Of a stretch of 33,107 bases of DNA, positions 1-8,793 are shown one piece after another. This DNA comes from Chloroflexota bacterium. Lineage in GTDB: Bacteria; Chloroflexota; Anaerolineae; Anaerolineales; Anaerolineaceae. The notes beneath the pieces are model-generated. The model made no database searches. It saw nothing but the letters and a program-made list of their open reading frames with translations, and was not told the origin of the DNA. Each line of letters starts with the position of its first letter. Positions within the stretch are counted from its first letter, which is position 1. The translations under genes and the position numbers were made by a program. The stretch spans positions 1-33,107 of the forward strand of contig JAAYKH010000013.1 of NCBI GenBank assembly GCA_012522475.1, given 5' to 3'.

Positions 1-1
1 A

Positions 2-835
2 ATTGCTGCTGTGCCTTATTTTGGTGTTTTCTTTGGTACTAAAGAAAAGGAAGAATACCAGACCGAAGAACTGCCATCGTTCTGGAATTCACTTAAAGCT
101 GCCTTCAAAAACCGACCCTTTATGTTTGGCGCTCTGATGTATCTTGCAACTTGGATGGCGATTGTTGTCATCGAATCTAACTTGCAGTTTTATATTATGC
201 ATATCATTCAGCGTCAGTCTCAAAACATCATCATCATGGTTGGAATCTTTGTCACGGCGATATTTGCCCTGCCGATTTGGAACTGGGTTTCGAAAAACTG
301 GAATAAACGCAGGGCTTATATTATCGGCGTAGGCTTTTGGGCGATTGTTATGATGGCATTGATTTTTATGACCCCTCAAACGCCTTTCTGGCTGATACTC
401 ATCCTGTGTGTGATGGCAGGTATCGGTGTTAGTGCCGGACAGGTGCTGCCCTGGGCAATCATCCCGGATGCGATTGAATGGGAAGAATGGCATACCGGTG
501 AGCGGAAAGAAGGTATGTTTTACAGCTTGGTAACGCTTCTGGGGAAGATTGGTATGTCGATTGCACAACCGCTCTCGCTCCTTGTGCTGCAGGCCACCAA
601 TTTCCAGAGCGGTCAGGATGTTGTTCAACCAGACAGTGCTCTGTTGGGCATTCGCCTGGTCGTTGGACCTATCCCCGCTCTGCTTTTAATTACCGGCATA
701 TTAATTGCCATCTTCTACCCCTTGGACCGCAAGCAGCACCGCCAAATGGTGGAGGATTTGCGCGAACGGCGGGCTGCTCGGAAAGCAGAGCGCACTGAGA
801 AAAAACCACTCCCTGGAGCTAGTGAGCCCGCGTAA
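2..835 (+). CDS. GPH-family sugar:cation symporter (MelB-like), C-terminal part
   Basis: The reading frame is open to the left edge, so this is the C-terminal part of a longer protein; an in-frame GTG at 11 is not needed as a start. The product is a membrane protein of the glycoside-pentoside-hexuronide:cation symporter family, which moves sugars or glycosides together with Na+ or H+. Visible are about six hydrophobic segments and the family-typical C-terminal stretch PDAIEWEEWHTGERKEG, which corresponds to the DAIEYGEW.TG.R.EG region of MelB relatives, followed by another helix pair. The tail is basic and charged (DLRERRAARKAERTEKK) and should be cytoplasmic. Substrate cannot be told from this fragment. 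A terminator follows at 894-929, so it probably ends its transcription unit. Confidence 0.85.
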   Translation: MAAVPYFGVFFGTKEKEEYQTEELPSFWNSLKAAFKNRPFMFGALMYLATWMAIVVIESNLQFYIMHIIQRQSQNIIIMVGIFVTAIFALPIWNWVSKNWNKRRAYIIGVGFWAIVMMALIFMTPQTPFWLILILCVMAGIGVSAGQVLPWAIIPDAIEWEEWHTGERKEGMFYSLVTLLGKIGMSIAQPLSLLVLQATNFQSGQDVVQPDSALLGIRLVVGPIPALLLITGILIAIFYPLDRKQHRQMVEDLRERRAARKAERTEKKPLPGASEPA

Positions 836-893
836 TTAAGGGAATTTGCTCAACAAATTTTGACTGCACGTCATTGAAAACCAATCGAAACTT

Positions 894-929
894 GACCCTG
901 TCCGGATTTTTCTGACAAGGTCTTTTTTT
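894..929 (+). terminator. Rho-independent terminator after the symporter gene
   Basis: The arms GACCCTGTC (894-902) and GACAAGGTC (914-922) form a nine-pair stem with one C-A mismatch, and seven Ts follow directly at 923-929. It sits 58 bases after the symporter stop codon and separates that gene from spoVS. Confidence 0.8.
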
Positions 930-1196
930 ATTGAATTGCAATTAACAGCAGTTGTTTTGCCAATAAACGCAAAGAACTGTAAACGATTTTTCTTATGTAT
1001 ACCCTGTATCTTCTTATTGGCTTGAACCCAATTCTTTGGTGATGTTCATGCTGGGGGTTACGAACTTTAAACCTGGTCCTGTAACACCCCTTTTTACGGA
1101 TAAAACAAGGCATGTATATATGCACCTCGAAAAACACTTTGATACCGCATTGGAGTTCACAAACTATTAATAATACGCCGCTTTAAAAACAGATAC
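930..1196. other. Gene-free stretch upstream of spoVS
   Basis: About 270 bases with no convincing gene. A 69-codon minus-strand frame at 928-1137 has no recognisable motif, no ribosome binding site and begins inside the terminator T-run, so I do not call it. The stretch is AT-rich and ends in the spoVS promoter. Confidence 0.5.
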
Positions 1197-1225
1197 TTGA
1201 TAACAATGAAAGAATCATGTAAAAT
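1197..1225 (+). promoter_or_regulatory. Sigma-A type promoter for spoVS
   Basis: TTGATA (1197-1202) and TAAAAT (1220-1225) are separated by exactly 17 bases, a near-consensus housekeeping promoter. Transcription would begin near 1232, giving a leader of about 80 bases before the spoVS start at 1312. Confidence 0.75.
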
Positions 1226-1311
1226 TTAAAAAGGCTACTGTTAAAAGCCCCCGAATATACTTGTATTCTAAACTCTGAATTCGCGAGTGTGCTTATTTAA
1301 GGGAGCAGATC

Positions 1312-1611
1312 ATGAACGTTATCAAGGTATCCGCGAACTCCCGCACTGCTGCAGTCGCAGGGGCTATCGCCGGTGTTGTCCGTGAGCATAAACTCGCGGA
1401 GGTTCAATCCATTGGAGCTGGTGCCGTCAATCAAGCGATTAAAGCGATTATTCTTGCCAAAGGCTATTTAGCCAATGATGGCATTGACATCACGCTTGTC
1501 CCTGAATTTGTGGATGTGGAAATTGACGGAAAAATTCGCACTGCGATCAAGCTAACGCTCATCCCTCATCAGGATGCACAGGAGCCGGACGCGTCACCGC
1601 CTGGTGATTGA
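1312..1611 (+). CDS. spoVS: Stage V sporulation protein S family (SpoVS)
   Basis: A 99-residue protein whose first 86 residues match the SpoVS/Alba-like fold throughout: it starts MNVIKVSANSRTAAVAGAIA and contains the typical VQSIGAGAVNQAIKAI and IRTAIKLTLIP segments. SpoVS affects spore coat formation and asymmetric septation in Bacillus, but close relatives are common in non-sporulating Thermus, Deinococcus and Chloroflexota, where the role is unclear; a nucleic-acid-binding function has been suggested from the fold. No other sporulation gene is present in the window. The last 13 residues (QDAQEPDASPPGD) are a short acidic, proline-rich tail beyond the usual end. A GGGAG ribosome binding site precedes the ATG. 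Monocistronic, convergent with the kinase gene that follows. Confidence 0.93.
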   Translation: MNVIKVSANSRTAAVAGAIAGVVREHKLAEVQSIGAGAVNQAIKAIILAKGYLANDGIDITLVPEFVDVEIDGKIRTAIKLTLIPHQDAQEPDASPPGD

Positions 1612-1690
1612 ACTTTTGAGGTCATAAATAGCGTTCTTTAGGGTTTGATAAGCTCGCGCCTGGTCGTGCTGTGTTTGGGCTTGCCAGGGA

Positions 1691-2329
1691 TTAAGTGTCA
1701 AAGCGGACTTCTGCCTTGCCTGTTAAAAATTCTCGAACTTTTTCTACTATTAATTCCAGGTGGGCTGGCTTTGCCACATAATCCAGATCATCACAAGGAA
1801 TGGCCAAGATGGGGCAAAGCGTGAAATAATCTATCCAGTTTTCATATAAGGTGTTCAGGTCAGCCAGGTATTCTGCGCTGATGGTTTTTTCATAATCGCG
1901 GCCACGCTTTGAAATTCGATTCAGCAGGGTAGGTACGGACGCGCGTAAATAAATCACCAGGTCGGGCGCGGGCAGAAACTCGACCAGGACCCGATACAGC
2001 TCTCGGTAAGTGGTGTAATCCCGGTCGTTAATGGCGTTTTGGCGATACAGGTTATGAGCAAAGACTTCCGCATCTTCGTAAACACTGCGGTCTTGGATGA
2101 CGGAACCATTCATTTTCATTAATTGCCGGTGAATGCGCAATCGCCGCATCAAAAAATATACCTGGGAGTGAAAACCCCAGGCAGGCATATCCTCATAGAA
2201 ATCTGCCAGGTAAGGGTTCTCTGTCACCGGTTCATAGAAAGGAGTCCAGCCCAGGGTCTCACTGAGCAGTTTAACCAGGGTTGATTTTCCCACGCCGATA
2301 TTTCCAGCAACAGCGATGAATTTTTCCAT
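1691..2329 (-). CDS. Deoxynucleoside kinase (dCK/dGK family)
   Basis: A 212-residue cytoplasmic kinase that phosphorylates deoxyribonucleosides for nucleotide salvage. The P-loop AGNIGVGKST is at residues 8-17. The family signatures EPVTENPYLADFYED (residues 33-47, the catalytic Glu region) and QDRSVYEDAEVFA (the DRS motif, about residues 79-91) are both present, as is the arginine-rich lid region RISKRGRDYE. Length fits bacterial deoxyadenosine/deoxyguanosine kinases of the dck/dgk group. Substrate choice among dA, dG and dC cannot be settled by eye. It lies downstream of the Ca2+ ATPase gene but is separated from it by a strong terminator, so it is expected to have its own promoter within 2330-2440. 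No good ribosome binding site is seen near the ATG. Confidence 0.92.
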   Translation of the reverse strand: MEKFIAVAGNIGVGKSTLVKLLSETLGWTPFYEPVTENPYLADFYEDMPAWGFHSQVYFLMRRLRIHRQLMKMNGSVIQDRSVYEDAEVFAHNLYRQNAINDRDYTTYRELYRVLVEFLPAPDLVIYLRASVPTLLNRISKRGRDYEKTISAEYLADLNTLYENWIDYFTLCPILAIPCDDLDYVAKPAHLELIVEKVREFLTGKAEVRFDT

Positions 2330-2440
2330 ACGATGCGTACACCTGCTTTCTAACGTGAATGCTTGAAGGTTAATGCGTTCTTTATTATATGATGAAATGA
2401 ATGATATGCTACTGTTGCCGAGATCAATGGATGTTTAATA

Positions 2441-2472
2441 AAAAAATGTCGGCTGAAAAGCCGACATTTTTT
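2441..2472 (-). terminator. Strong, bidirectional intrinsic terminator after the Ca2+ ATPase
   Basis: A perfect palindrome: six As, ATGTCGGCT, a GAAA loop, AGCCGACAT and six Ts. Read on the minus strand it closes the ATPase gene, whose stop lies 18 bases upstream. The symmetry lets it stop transcription from either side. Confidence 0.92.
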
Positions 2473-2489
2473 GTTTTGAAGACGGTTCG

Positions 2490-5360
2490 TTAAGCTCTGG
2501 CCGGTTGGGTCTTTTTGATTTGTTTACGCAAGAAGAGTTTTGTGACCTCGGCAGCTACCGATGGAATCAGAACCAGTGGAAGAATCTCGAGCCATTCCGC
2601 AACACCCAGGGGGGCGGTATTGAAAATTGGCTGCAAGAAAGGCACATAAACCACCATTAGAATCAGTACTAATGAACCCAGCACAGCCCAAGTCATCAGT
2701 TTGTTTTTGAAGATGCCGATTTTGAGCAATGGATAAAATTCAGACCGTGCGGTGAAGGCCCGGAACAATTCGGAAATGCTGAGGGTCACAAAAGCCATGG
2801 TTTGGGCAAATTCTGCATGTTCGGGTTCGAAAATATAACCAATGGCATATGCAATCAGGGTGACAGCAGTAATGGCAATGGTTTGTACCAGGATGCCAAT
2901 TTGCATGTATTTATTGACAATGGGCTCGTCTTTTGGTCTGGGTGGGAGGTTCATAATATCGGGGTCGCCCGGTTCTGTGCCCAAAGCCAACGCCGGAGCA
3001 CCATCAGTCACCAGGTTTAGCCACAGCAACTGGATGGCAGTTAGGGGAATCGGCCAGCCAAATAATGCCGCCAGGAAGATCACCATAATTTCAGCGACGT
3101 TACAGGAAAGCAGGTAGTAGACAAACTTGCGGATATTGCTGTAAATGACCCGACCCTGTTCAACAGCCGAAACAATACTGGCGTAATTGTCATCGGTGAG
3201 CACCATGTCGGCAGCGCCTTTAGCGACGTCTGTGCCGGTGATCCCCATGGCCACGCCAATATCGGCCAGTTTGATGGCCGGTGCGTCGTTGACGCCATCG
3301 CCTGTCATGGCAACCACTTCCTGGTTGGCGCGCAGGGCATCCACAATGCGCATCTTGTGTTCCGGGCTGACCCGGGCAAACACATCGGTGACCTGGACAC
3401 TTTCAATCATTTCTTCATCGCTGAGTTTGTTCAGCTCTTCGCCCGTCATGACCTTATGCCCTGGGCTTAGTAAATTGATCTGTTCGGCGATTGCCCGGGC
3501 AGTGTTGGGATAGTCGCCAGTGATCATAATGGTGCGAATCCCAGCGTTGCGTGCGGTAGCGAGGGCATCCGCCACCTCTTCACGTGCCGGGTCAATCATA
3601 CCGATAAGCCCAACAAAGGTCAGGTCCTGTTCCAATGCCGCGTCAGTTATTTCTTCGGGTACGGCGTTAACGGCCCGATAGGCGACTGCTAAAACCCGCA
3701 ACGCGTCATTGGTCATGGCATCATTCGCAGCTTGAATTTCCTTCCGGCGTTCTTCGGTTAAAGGCTCAACATCATCTTTGCCCGTCAGGATGTGGGTACA
3801 CAAGCCAAGTACCACATCTGGTGCACCTTTGACATTGATGATATAAAAACCACGATTTTCATTGCCGATGTTTAGCGGTGTAAGGGCTTCATCTGTGTTT
3901 GAATCAACTGTGTGGATGGTCAACATGCGTTTCCGGACTGAATCGAAGGGAATTTCTTGCGTCCGGGGATAGGTTTGGTTGAGCTCATCGATTGCGGTAC
4001 CCATTTTTTGTGCAGCAACCAGGATGGCACCTTCAGTTGGGTCGCCGATCATGCGGAAGGTCTCTTTTCCTTCCTGTTCTCCTGCAGATTCAAGCTGGGC
4101 GTCATTGTTCAATGAACCCAGCCAGAGGGTGGCTTTAATTTCCGGGTAATCTTCAAGGTTGATAATCTGGTCATCCTTGAGAAAATCACCTTGTGGCGTA
4201 TATCCCCTGCCAGTGATATCGAAAAATCCGCCATCAGACCAGATACGGGTGACGGTCATTTCATTCTGGGTCAGGGTCCCGGTTTTGTCCGAGCAAATAA
4301 TCGTGGCAGACCCCAGGGTTTCCACTGAGGAAAGTTTGCGGATGAGGGCGTGGCGGCGAACCATTTCACGCATTCCCAATGCCAGGCTGATGGTTACGAT
4401 TGCGGGCAGACCCTCTGGCACAGCTGCGATGGCTAATGAAACAGCAATCATGAACAGCTCAGTATAGGTTTCTAATGCCTCCGGACCTAAGAAATCAGCA
4501 CGGCCCGGTTCAAGAACAAAACGAACCACACCGATAACAAAAACCAGTGCACAGATAATTAAACAGGCCCAACCTAAAATTTTGCCAAACTGGTCCAAAC
4601 GGCGCTGCAAAGGAGTTTGCTCTTCTTCGACGTTCTGGAGCATCGAGGCGATCATACCAAGCTGGGTGTTCATACCGGTGTTGACAACGATACCTTTACC
4701 GCGCCCATAGGTGACCAGGGTGCCCATGAAGGCGGTGTTGTCACGGTCGCCCAGGGGGACATCTTCCTCGAGCCTGGTTTGAGCGTTTTTCTGCACAGAG
4801 ACGGATTCACCGGTTAGTGAGGCCTCATCAATGCGCAGGTTGAAGGCCTCCAACAAGCGCATATCCGCTGGGATGAAATTGCCTGCTTCAAGGAAGACAA
4901 TGTCCCCAGGCACCAGCTGAAGGGCGGAAACAGAAACATGTTTACCATCCCGCAACACGGTCGCTTCCGGAGCGGCCAGCTTTTTGAGGGCTGCCAGGGC
5001 AGCCTCGGCGCGGCTTTCCTGAATGATTCCCATGATGGCATTCAGGATTACGATGGCCATGATGGCAATCGCTTCCACGTAATCACCTAAAACAGCAGAA
5101 ATAATTGCCGCGCCCAGTAGCATGTAGATCACAAAACTATTGATTTGTGCCCACAACATCTGCCAGAAGGTCGTTGGCGGTGCTTCATCCAGTTCGTTTA
5201 AGCCATACTGCGCCTGCCTGGCTTCAACCTCTGCACTCGAAAGACCGGCATCCATTTTTGAATCTAACCTCTGTAAAACGTCCGTGTTGGTCATCGCATG
5301 CCACGAAACCGAAATTTGATCGTGCTTTTCAGTATGCGTGTCAATCTTGTTTTTTACCAT
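2490..5360 (-). CDS. P-type Ca2+-transporting ATPase (P2A, SERCA/PMR1-like)
   Basis: About 956 residues, the normal length of a bacterial P2A pump, which exports Ca2+ (or Mn2+) using ATP. Order: N-terminal cation ATPase domain, actuator domain with LTGES near residue 183, TM4 motif VPEGLPA near 315, phosphorylation motif DKTGTLT near 356, TGDGVNDAPA hinge near 687, and a C-terminal transmembrane domain. Residues matching SERCA calcium ligands are visible: VPEGLP in TM4, SCNVAEI in TM5 (Asn, Glu), NLVTDGAP in TM6 (Asn, Thr, Asp) and a Glu in TLSISELF of TM8. This suggests both Ca2+ sites are kept. The start is taken at 5360 rather than the longer in-frame ATG at 5378, because a GGAG ribosome binding site lies eight bases before 5360, inside the longer frame. 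A terminator follows the gene. Confidence 0.95.
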   Translation of the reverse strand: MVKNKIDTHTEKHDQISVSWHAMTNTDVLQRLDSKMDAGLSSAEVEARQAQYGLNELDEAPPTTFWQMLWAQINSFVIYMLLGAAIISAVLGDYVEAIAIMAIVILNAIMGIIQESRAEAALAALKKLAAPEATVLRDGKHVSVSALQLVPGDIVFLEAGNFIPADMRLLEAFNLRIDEASLTGESVSVQKNAQTRLEEDVPLGDRDNTAFMGTLVTYGRGKGIVVNTGMNTQLGMIASMLQNVEEEQTPLQRRLDQFGKILGWACLIICALVFVIGVVRFVLEPGRADFLGPEALETYTELFMIAVSLAIAAVPEGLPAIVTISLALGMREMVRRHALIRKLSSVETLGSATIICSDKTGTLTQNEMTVTRIWSDGGFFDITGRGYTPQGDFLKDDQIINLEDYPEIKATLWLGSLNNDAQLESAGEQEGKETFRMIGDPTEGAILVAAQKMGTAIDELNQTYPRTQEIPFDSVRKRMLTIHTVDSNTDEALTPLNIGNENRGFYIINVKGAPDVVLGLCTHILTGKDDVEPLTEERRKEIQAANDAMTNDALRVLAVAYRAVNAVPEEITDAALEQDLTFVGLIGMIDPAREEVADALATARNAGIRTIMITGDYPNTARAIAEQINLLSPGHKVMTGEELNKLSDEEMIESVQVTDVFARVSPEHKMRIVDALRANQEVVAMTGDGVNDAPAIKLADIGVAMGITGTDVAKGAADMVLTDDNYASIVSAVEQGRVIYSNIRKFVYYLLSCNVAEIMVIFLAALFGWPIPLTAIQLLWLNLVTDGAPALALGTEPGDPDIMNLPPRPKDEPIVNKYMQIGILVQTIAITAVTLIAYAIGYIFEPEHAEFAQTMAFVTLSISELFRAFTARSEFYPLLKIGIFKNKLMTWAVLGSLVLILMVVYVPFLQPIFNTAPLGVAEWLEILPLVLIPSVAAEVTKLFLRKQIKKTQPARA

Positions 5361-5393
5361 TAATGCATCTCCAATCAATTAATAATTCATGTC

Positions 5394-5431
5394 TAATCTT
5401 ACACACCCAGACCAGAGGTAGCCTAAGATTA
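5394..5431 (-). repeat. Inverted repeat in the Ca2+ ATPase 5' leader
   Basis: TAAGATTA (5424-5431) and TAATCTTA (5394-5401) are perfect eight-base complementary arms separated by 22 bases, lying between the candidate promoter and the ATPase start. In RNA this makes a stem with a large loop. It could be a regulatory leader fold or a protein operator. I do not recognise the yybP-ykoY (Mn2+) riboswitch consensus in it, although that class is often found before such pumps. Confidence 0.4.
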
Positions 5432-5456
5432 TCTTCGGTCTTTTAAAACCCCAATA

Positions 5457-5462
5457 ATTATA
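5457..5462 (-). promoter_or_regulatory. Candidate -10 element for the Ca2+ ATPase
   Basis: A perfect TATAAT on the minus strand about 97 bases upstream of the ATPase start. No good -35 hexamer is found at 16-18 bases, so this is only a candidate. The rest of the gap, 5463-5625, shows nothing I recognise. Confidence 0.35.
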
Positions 5463-5625
5463 ACGAAAGTCTAAAAAATGCGAAGAGCAAAATTCGATTA
5501 AAAACTGTTGATATTTTTATGATAATGCTTCCAACAGCGCGCCAATCCTCGTCGCCGTTGATCGCTTAAGATCAGCTGCCGGTCTTCAGAACGTGGGTTG
5601 TATAAGGAGCTAAGCATAACGGCCC

Positions 5626-5658
5626 AAAAAAAGGTTGCACAACTTGACAACCTTTTTT
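5626..5658 (-). terminator. Intrinsic terminator after glgC
   Basis: Arms AAAAAAGGTTG (5627-5637) and CAACCTTTTTT (5648-5658) pair perfectly around a ten-base loop. On the minus strand the hairpin ends in a run of seven Ts, 21 bases after the glgC stop. Confidence 0.85.
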
Positions 5659-5679
5659 GCAAATCATTGAGTGTCCGTT

Positions 5680-6942
5680 TTATTCTTCGGGGCCGATTCG
5701 CGTTCCCGAGGGCAAAATGGTATTTTTAGGGACAACCACAATGCCCTCTTTGACGGAATAGGCGTCTGTGTCAAAATCGGTGTCGTGCGGGAAGGGTCTG
5801 ATGAACACATCCTGGCCCATGCGGACGTTCTTATCAATAATAGCCCCTTCAATATCAGAATTTTTACCGATTCCGATGGGGATTTCACTGGAGTAATCAT
5901 AATAATCGGCGCCCATAATAACCGTGTCTTTAATCCGTGCGCCTGATTTGATGATGCTGCGAATGCCGATTACTGAATGATTGATACTGGCCTCGGTGAT
6001 AAGACAACCTTCGTTGATCAGAACATTGTTCATTTCGCAATTTGAAACCCGCGTGCTGGGTAAAAAGCGACCATGGGTGTAGAGGGGAAAGGCTTGGTCA
6101 TGGATATCAAAGCTGGGACGCGGCATAGTTAATTCCAGATTTGTGTCGTAAAACGAACGAATTGTCCCAATGTCGCGCCAGTAACCGCTGAATTCATAAC
6201 CAAAGACTGTCGGCTCATTGACCACACAATAGGGAATGATGTCGTAACCAAAATCGTTAAAATCTTTTTGTCCGGTTTTCATGGTCAGGATTTCGATCAG
6301 AAAGTCCAGGTTGAACATGTAAATACCCATGGACGCCAGGTAGGGTTGTTCCGGATCTTCCCGGGTGATAAAGCTATCCAATATGTTGGGGTCTTTTGGT
6401 TTTTCCGCAAAATCGATGATCTGATCTGTTGGGTTGCGTTTTAGCAATCCAAAGCGCGAGGCCTCAGAACGGGAGACGGGTTGTACCGCCACGGTGACGT
6501 CGGCCTTTTTCTCCCAGTGAAAGTCGGCCAGTTTCGAATAATCCATCTGGTAAAGGTGATCACCCGCCAGGATGAGGACATATTTTGCCCGCGCTGAGCG
6601 GATTTCAAATAGCTGCTTACGGACAGCATCAGCAGTTCCCTGGTACCATTCCGTGCGTTCCATGGTCTGTTCGGCAGCCCAAATTTGCACCCAGCCGGTA
6701 TGAAATGAATCAAATTGATAGGTATTGGTGATGTGCCGGTGCAAAGAGACGGAATTAAATTGCGTCAACACTGCAATTTGATAGATATTTGAATTAATAC
6801 AGTTACTGATCGGGATATCAATTAACCGATATTTCCCAGCAATCGGTACAGCAGGCTTAGAACGTTCCAGCGTAAGAGGATACAGGCGTTTTCCTTGTCC
6901 GCCCCCCAGGATCACTGCCAGAATATCAGAATAACTGGACAT
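5680..6942 (-). CDS. glgC: Glucose-1-phosphate adenylyltransferase (ADP-glucose pyrophosphorylase)
   Basis: 420 residues, the standard length. The enzyme makes ADP-glucose from ATP and glucose-1-phosphate, the committed step of glycogen synthesis. The nucleotide-binding loop AVILGGGQGKRLYPLT is at residues 9-24, followed by SKPAVPIAGKYRLIDIPISN, the metal-binding GDHLYQMDY at 127-135, the sugar-phosphate-binding FAEKPK at 178-183 and YWRDIGT at 254-260. The C-terminal third is a left-handed beta-helix type repeat region. An AAGGAG ribosome binding site lies eight bases before the ATG. No other glycogen genes are adjacent. It starts 104 bases after recN ends; a TAAAAT on the minus strand in this gap may be its -10, but no matching -35 is evident. 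Confidence 0.96.
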   Translation of the reverse strand: MSSYSDILAVILGGGQGKRLYPLTLERSKPAVPIAGKYRLIDIPISNCINSNIYQIAVLTQFNSVSLHRHITNTYQFDSFHTGWVQIWAAEQTMERTEWYQGTADAVRKQLFEIRSARAKYVLILAGDHLYQMDYSKLADFHWEKKADVTVAVQPVSRSEASRFGLLKRNPTDQIIDFAEKPKDPNILDSFITREDPEQPYLASMGIYMFNLDFLIEILTMKTGQKDFNDFGYDIIPYCVVNEPTVFGYEFSGYWRDIGTIRSFYDTNLELTMPRPSFDIHDQAFPLYTHGRFLPSTRVSNCEMNNVLINEGCLITEASINHSVIGIRSIIKSGARIKDTVIMGADYYDYSSEIPIGIGKNSDIEGAIIDKNVRMGQDVFIRPFPHDTDFDTDAYSVKEGIVVVPKNTILPSGTRIGPEE

Positions 6943-7046
6943 CGGGACTCCTTTTCGTGTATCGCGCGGTTACTCGGTTTTGTTTTCTCCTCAATTTTAG
7001 CAGATATTTCGGAAAGGATGTTTCTGAAACGTTGATTGCAATCTGT

Positions 7047-8783
7047 TTATCCGAACCCCTGATTGGTTCGATGACGCACGATTTCGAGAATTTCTTCGGC
7101 CGATTGCAGGGTGCCTTCACCGAGCGGGCCGAGCATTTGTGCCAGCTCGGATAAGCGTTCCTCACCAGCCAGGGGGAGCACCGCGGTATGTGTGCGTTCA
7201 TCCTGAACTGCTTTAGAGACCCGGAAATGCTGATCGCCAAAGGCTGCCAGCTGCGGGAGGTGGGTAATGCACATCACCTGATGTTGACGGGAGAGATTCC
7301 AGAGCTTTTCACCAACGACCATACCAACCCGCCCCCCGATGCCCTGATCGATCTCATCAAACACAAGCGTGGGGATTTTGTCGGCATTCGCCAAAACATT
7401 TTTTAAAGCCAGCATCAAGCGCGAAGTCTCTCCGCCGGAAGCGATCTTAACCAGGGGTTTAAAGCCTTCACCGGGGTTTGTTTCCACCATGAATTCAATC
7501 CGGTCAATACCATAGGCGTCGAAAGCGACGACACTCCCATCTGATAGCGGCAGGCCATTTTCATCCGGGCGCTGGGTAATGCCAATTTGAAAGCGCGCTT
7601 TGGCCATCTGCAAACTTTGTAATTCAACCTCAATACCGTGGCTGAGTTCAACAGCAGATTGAGAGCGCTGCTGGCTGAGGGCTTGCCCGTGTTCTGCCAG
7701 CATTGCTAAAAGACTGGTCTCCTGGGCTTCTAGGTCTGCGATTAATGCCTCAGCATGGGTGATCGATTCGAGTTCTTTACGGGCATTCTGGGCATAGGCA
7801 ATGATTTCTTCGATGGAGTTGCCATATTTTCGTTTCAGGTTATTGATTAGATCAATCCGCTCTTCCACCTGGTCTAAGAGTCGGGGGTTAAACTCAATGC
7901 CCTCAGCGTAATTACGCACCTCTAAAGCCAGGTCTTGTAAAGCTGTCACATTGGACGAGAGGCGGTCATAGAGGGTTTCTGTTGATGTATCGATGCGCGC
8001 CAGGCTGTGCAGGGCGTTAAGCGCTTCGCCGAGCAGGTCGTTGACGCTGCTCACTTCCGGTGCGCCTTCCTCCAGCAACAGCAGGGCTTGCTGGGCGTGT
8101 TTTGCCAGGCTTTCAGCATTGGCCAGGCGGGTGCGATCCTGCTTTAAGTCGTTTTCTTCATCAGCCTGCAAACCGGCCGCGTCGATTTCCTGAATCTGGT
8201 AAGTGAGCATATCAACGCGGCGGGCAGCATCCTGTTCCATGGTGCGCAGGTGTTGCAATTCTTTGCGAGCTTCTAAGAGTTGCCGGTAAACAGCCTGGTA
8301 TTGATTCAGTAATCCGCTGGTTTCAGCAAACCCGTCCAGCAAGTGCAGGTGGGTGCGCATATGCAACAACGAAAGGTGCTCCGATTGCCCATGAATATCC
8401 ACCAGGTATTCGCCCACTTCGCGCTGCAAAGCCGCGGTAACTGTGCGACCATTAATACGAGCTGTATTGCGACCTTCACGCCGGATTTCGCGCCCCAAAA
8501 TGATATACTCCGGGTCGTCAATTAAATCTTCTGCATCCAGTAAGGTATGAATTGGTTCACGGATGCTTGCATCCAGGTGAAAGATGGCCTCAACCTGGGC
8601 CCGTTCAGCACCGGTGCGGATGGTGGTGGTGTCGGCCCGCCCACCCAGCACGGCTTCCAGGGCGTCCATGATAATCGATTTACCCGCGCCGGTCTCTCCG
8701 GTAAAGATCACCAAGCCGTCTGAAAAGGTCAGGCGCAAGTCCTGGATAATGGCGAAATTTTCAATGCGCAATTCAGTTAACAT
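7047..8783 (-). CDS. recN: DNA repair protein RecN
   Basis: 578 residues of an SMC-like ATPase that acts early in double-strand break repair. It begins MLTELRIENFAIIQDLRLTF with Walker A GETGAGKS at residues 29-36, has a long central coiled-coil region of about residues 150-380, then the ABC signature ASGGETSRLMLAL near 446 and Walker B LVFDEIDQGIGG near 473. A GAGG ribosome binding site lies eight bases upstream of the ATG. The gene follows the zinc-ribbon membrane protein by ten bases and belongs to the nadK operon; nadK and recN are neighbours in many bacteria. Confidence 0.96.
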   Translation of the reverse strand: MLTELRIENFAIIQDLRLTFSDGLVIFTGETGAGKSIIMDALEAVLGGRADTTTIRTGAERAQVEAIFHLDASIREPIHTLLDAEDLIDDPEYIILGREIRREGRNTARINGRTVTAALQREVGEYLVDIHGQSEHLSLLHMRTHLHLLDGFAETSGLLNQYQAVYRQLLEARKELQHLRTMEQDAARRVDMLTYQIQEIDAAGLQADEENDLKQDRTRLANAESLAKHAQQALLLLEEGAPEVSSVNDLLGEALNALHSLARIDTSTETLYDRLSSNVTALQDLALEVRNYAEGIEFNPRLLDQVEERIDLINNLKRKYGNSIEEIIAYAQNARKELESITHAEALIADLEAQETSLLAMLAEHGQALSQQRSQSAVELSHGIEVELQSLQMAKARFQIGITQRPDENGLPLSDGSVVAFDAYGIDRIEFMVETNPGEGFKPLVKIASGGETSRLMLALKNVLANADKIPTLVFDEIDQGIGGRVGMVVGEKLWNLSRQHQVMCITHLPQLAAFGDQHFRVSKAVQDERTHTAVLPLAGEERLSELAQMLGPLGEGTLQSAEEILEIVRHRTNQGFG

Positions 8784-8793
8784 CGCTTGATCC

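Noticed and set aside
928-1137. Minus-strand frame of 69 codons in the gap before spoVS
   Set aside because: It overlaps the terminator T-run, has no ribosome binding site and no recognisable motif.
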